In this document: positions 5,621-5,824 of the stretch, in pieces
How the letters are laid out: every line of letters starts with the position of its first letter
Numbering within the stretch: position 1 is the stretch's first letter
Assembly: GCA_937910265.1 (NCBI GenBank)
Contig: CALEPD010000122.1
Coordinates: 1 to 5,824 of the forward strand
From: an uncultured Bacteroidales bacterium
Lineage (GTDB): Bacteria; Bacteroidota; Bacteroidia; Bacteroidales; P3
Length of the DNA stretch: 5,824 nucleotides
Direction: 5' to 3'
Position numbers and translations under genes: made by a program
The notes under the pieces: model-generated
What the model saw: only the letters and a program-made list of their open reading frames with translations
Databases searched by the model: none
Told to the model about the DNA's origin: nothing

Positions 5621-5824
5621 TGAAAGACTTAAATCAAAGTACGGCATTTCATGGTTTGATGAAACAGGTCCCGTGCATCAGATTCAGTTTTCAATTATGA
5701 ATGATAAAGCAACCCTTCTTATTGATACAACCGGTGCAGGTCTTCATAAAAGAGGCTACCGCCTTTCTCAGAATGGTGCACCCATTAAAGAAACACTTGC
5801 AGCGTCAATTTGCGCTCTGGCAAA
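5604..5824 (+). CDS. THUMP-domain class I SAM-dependent RNA methyltransferase (YpsC/RlmL-like), internal fragment
   Basis: About 73 residues in a frame lacking its own start: IKKAIVERLKSKYG, then WFDETGP, IDTTGAGLHKRGYR and APIKETLAASICALA. The LHKRGYR plus APxKETLAA pair is the signature of the junction between the THUMP domain and the Rossmann methyltransferase domain in the YpsC/RlmL family, which methylates guanine N2 in 23S rRNA in characterised members. The N-terminal ferredoxin-like/THUMP half is missing to the left because of the seam, and the catalytic half runs off the window. Sequence character (AT-rich, Lys/Ile-rich) matches the left block and not the par cluster. The target nucleotide cannot be deduced. 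Confidence 0.85.
   Translation, partial: MKKAIVERLKSKYGISWFDETGPVHQIQFSIMNDKATLLIDTTGAGLHKRGYRLSQNGAPIKETLAASICALA

Noticed and set aside
1..5824. CRISPR array, tRNA, rRNA or riboswitch
   Set aside because: No regularly spaced repeats, no cloverleaf or rRNA motifs, and no conserved riboswitch core were seen on either strand.

Overview
The window reads as a metagenomic chimera of at least two unrelated bacteria, not as one continuous genome. Bases 1 to about 3060 and about 5600 to 5824 are strongly AT-rich, with Clostridia-like (Firmicutes) codon choice, Shine-Dalgarno sites and protein types. Bases about 3038 to at least about 5455 are clearly richer in GC. They carry the alphaproteobacterial rsmG-parA-parB chromosome-partition cluster on the minus strand, with the start of an alphaproteobacterial-type TPR protein diverging from it. 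Both host types are common in gut metagenomes; no species can be named.

Left block, plus strand. It begins with the 3' part of an unrecognised gene that looks like a TadE-like pseudopilin fused to a nuclease-toxin-like domain (1-902). Next is a zinc amidohydrolase of the MtaD/SsnA type (936-2207), apparently with a short internal deletion. Then, behind its own good sigma-70 promoter, comes a divergent 6-phosphogluconate dehydrogenase-like gene (2295 to about 3058). That gene stops making sense at the seam, where its sequence runs into parB read backwards.

Middle block. Read in its own direction (minus strand, right to left) it contains rsmG (16S rRNA m7G527 methyltransferase), a 226-bp regulatory gap, parA, and parB starting inside the parA stop region. 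The gap holds two variant parS-like palindromes in opposite orientation, a hairpin, a decayed tandem duplication, a near-consensus DnaA-box-like 9-mer and a strong parA promoter. This is the typical near-origin parABS layout: ParB loads on parS, spreads as a CTP clamp, and the ParA ATPase segregates the complexes. parB lacks its C-terminal dimerisation part because of the seam.

Right block. The TPR-type gene (5275 onward) changes character after about residue 65 and ends in a low-complexity Lys-rich tail. From about 5600 another frame encodes part of a Clostridia-like THUMP-domain RNA methyltransferase, running off the window.

I see no convincing new defence system. The points most worth a check are the two seams, the variant parS pair, the toxin-like gene at the left edge, and the 6PGDH-like protein whose catalytic motifs are altered.
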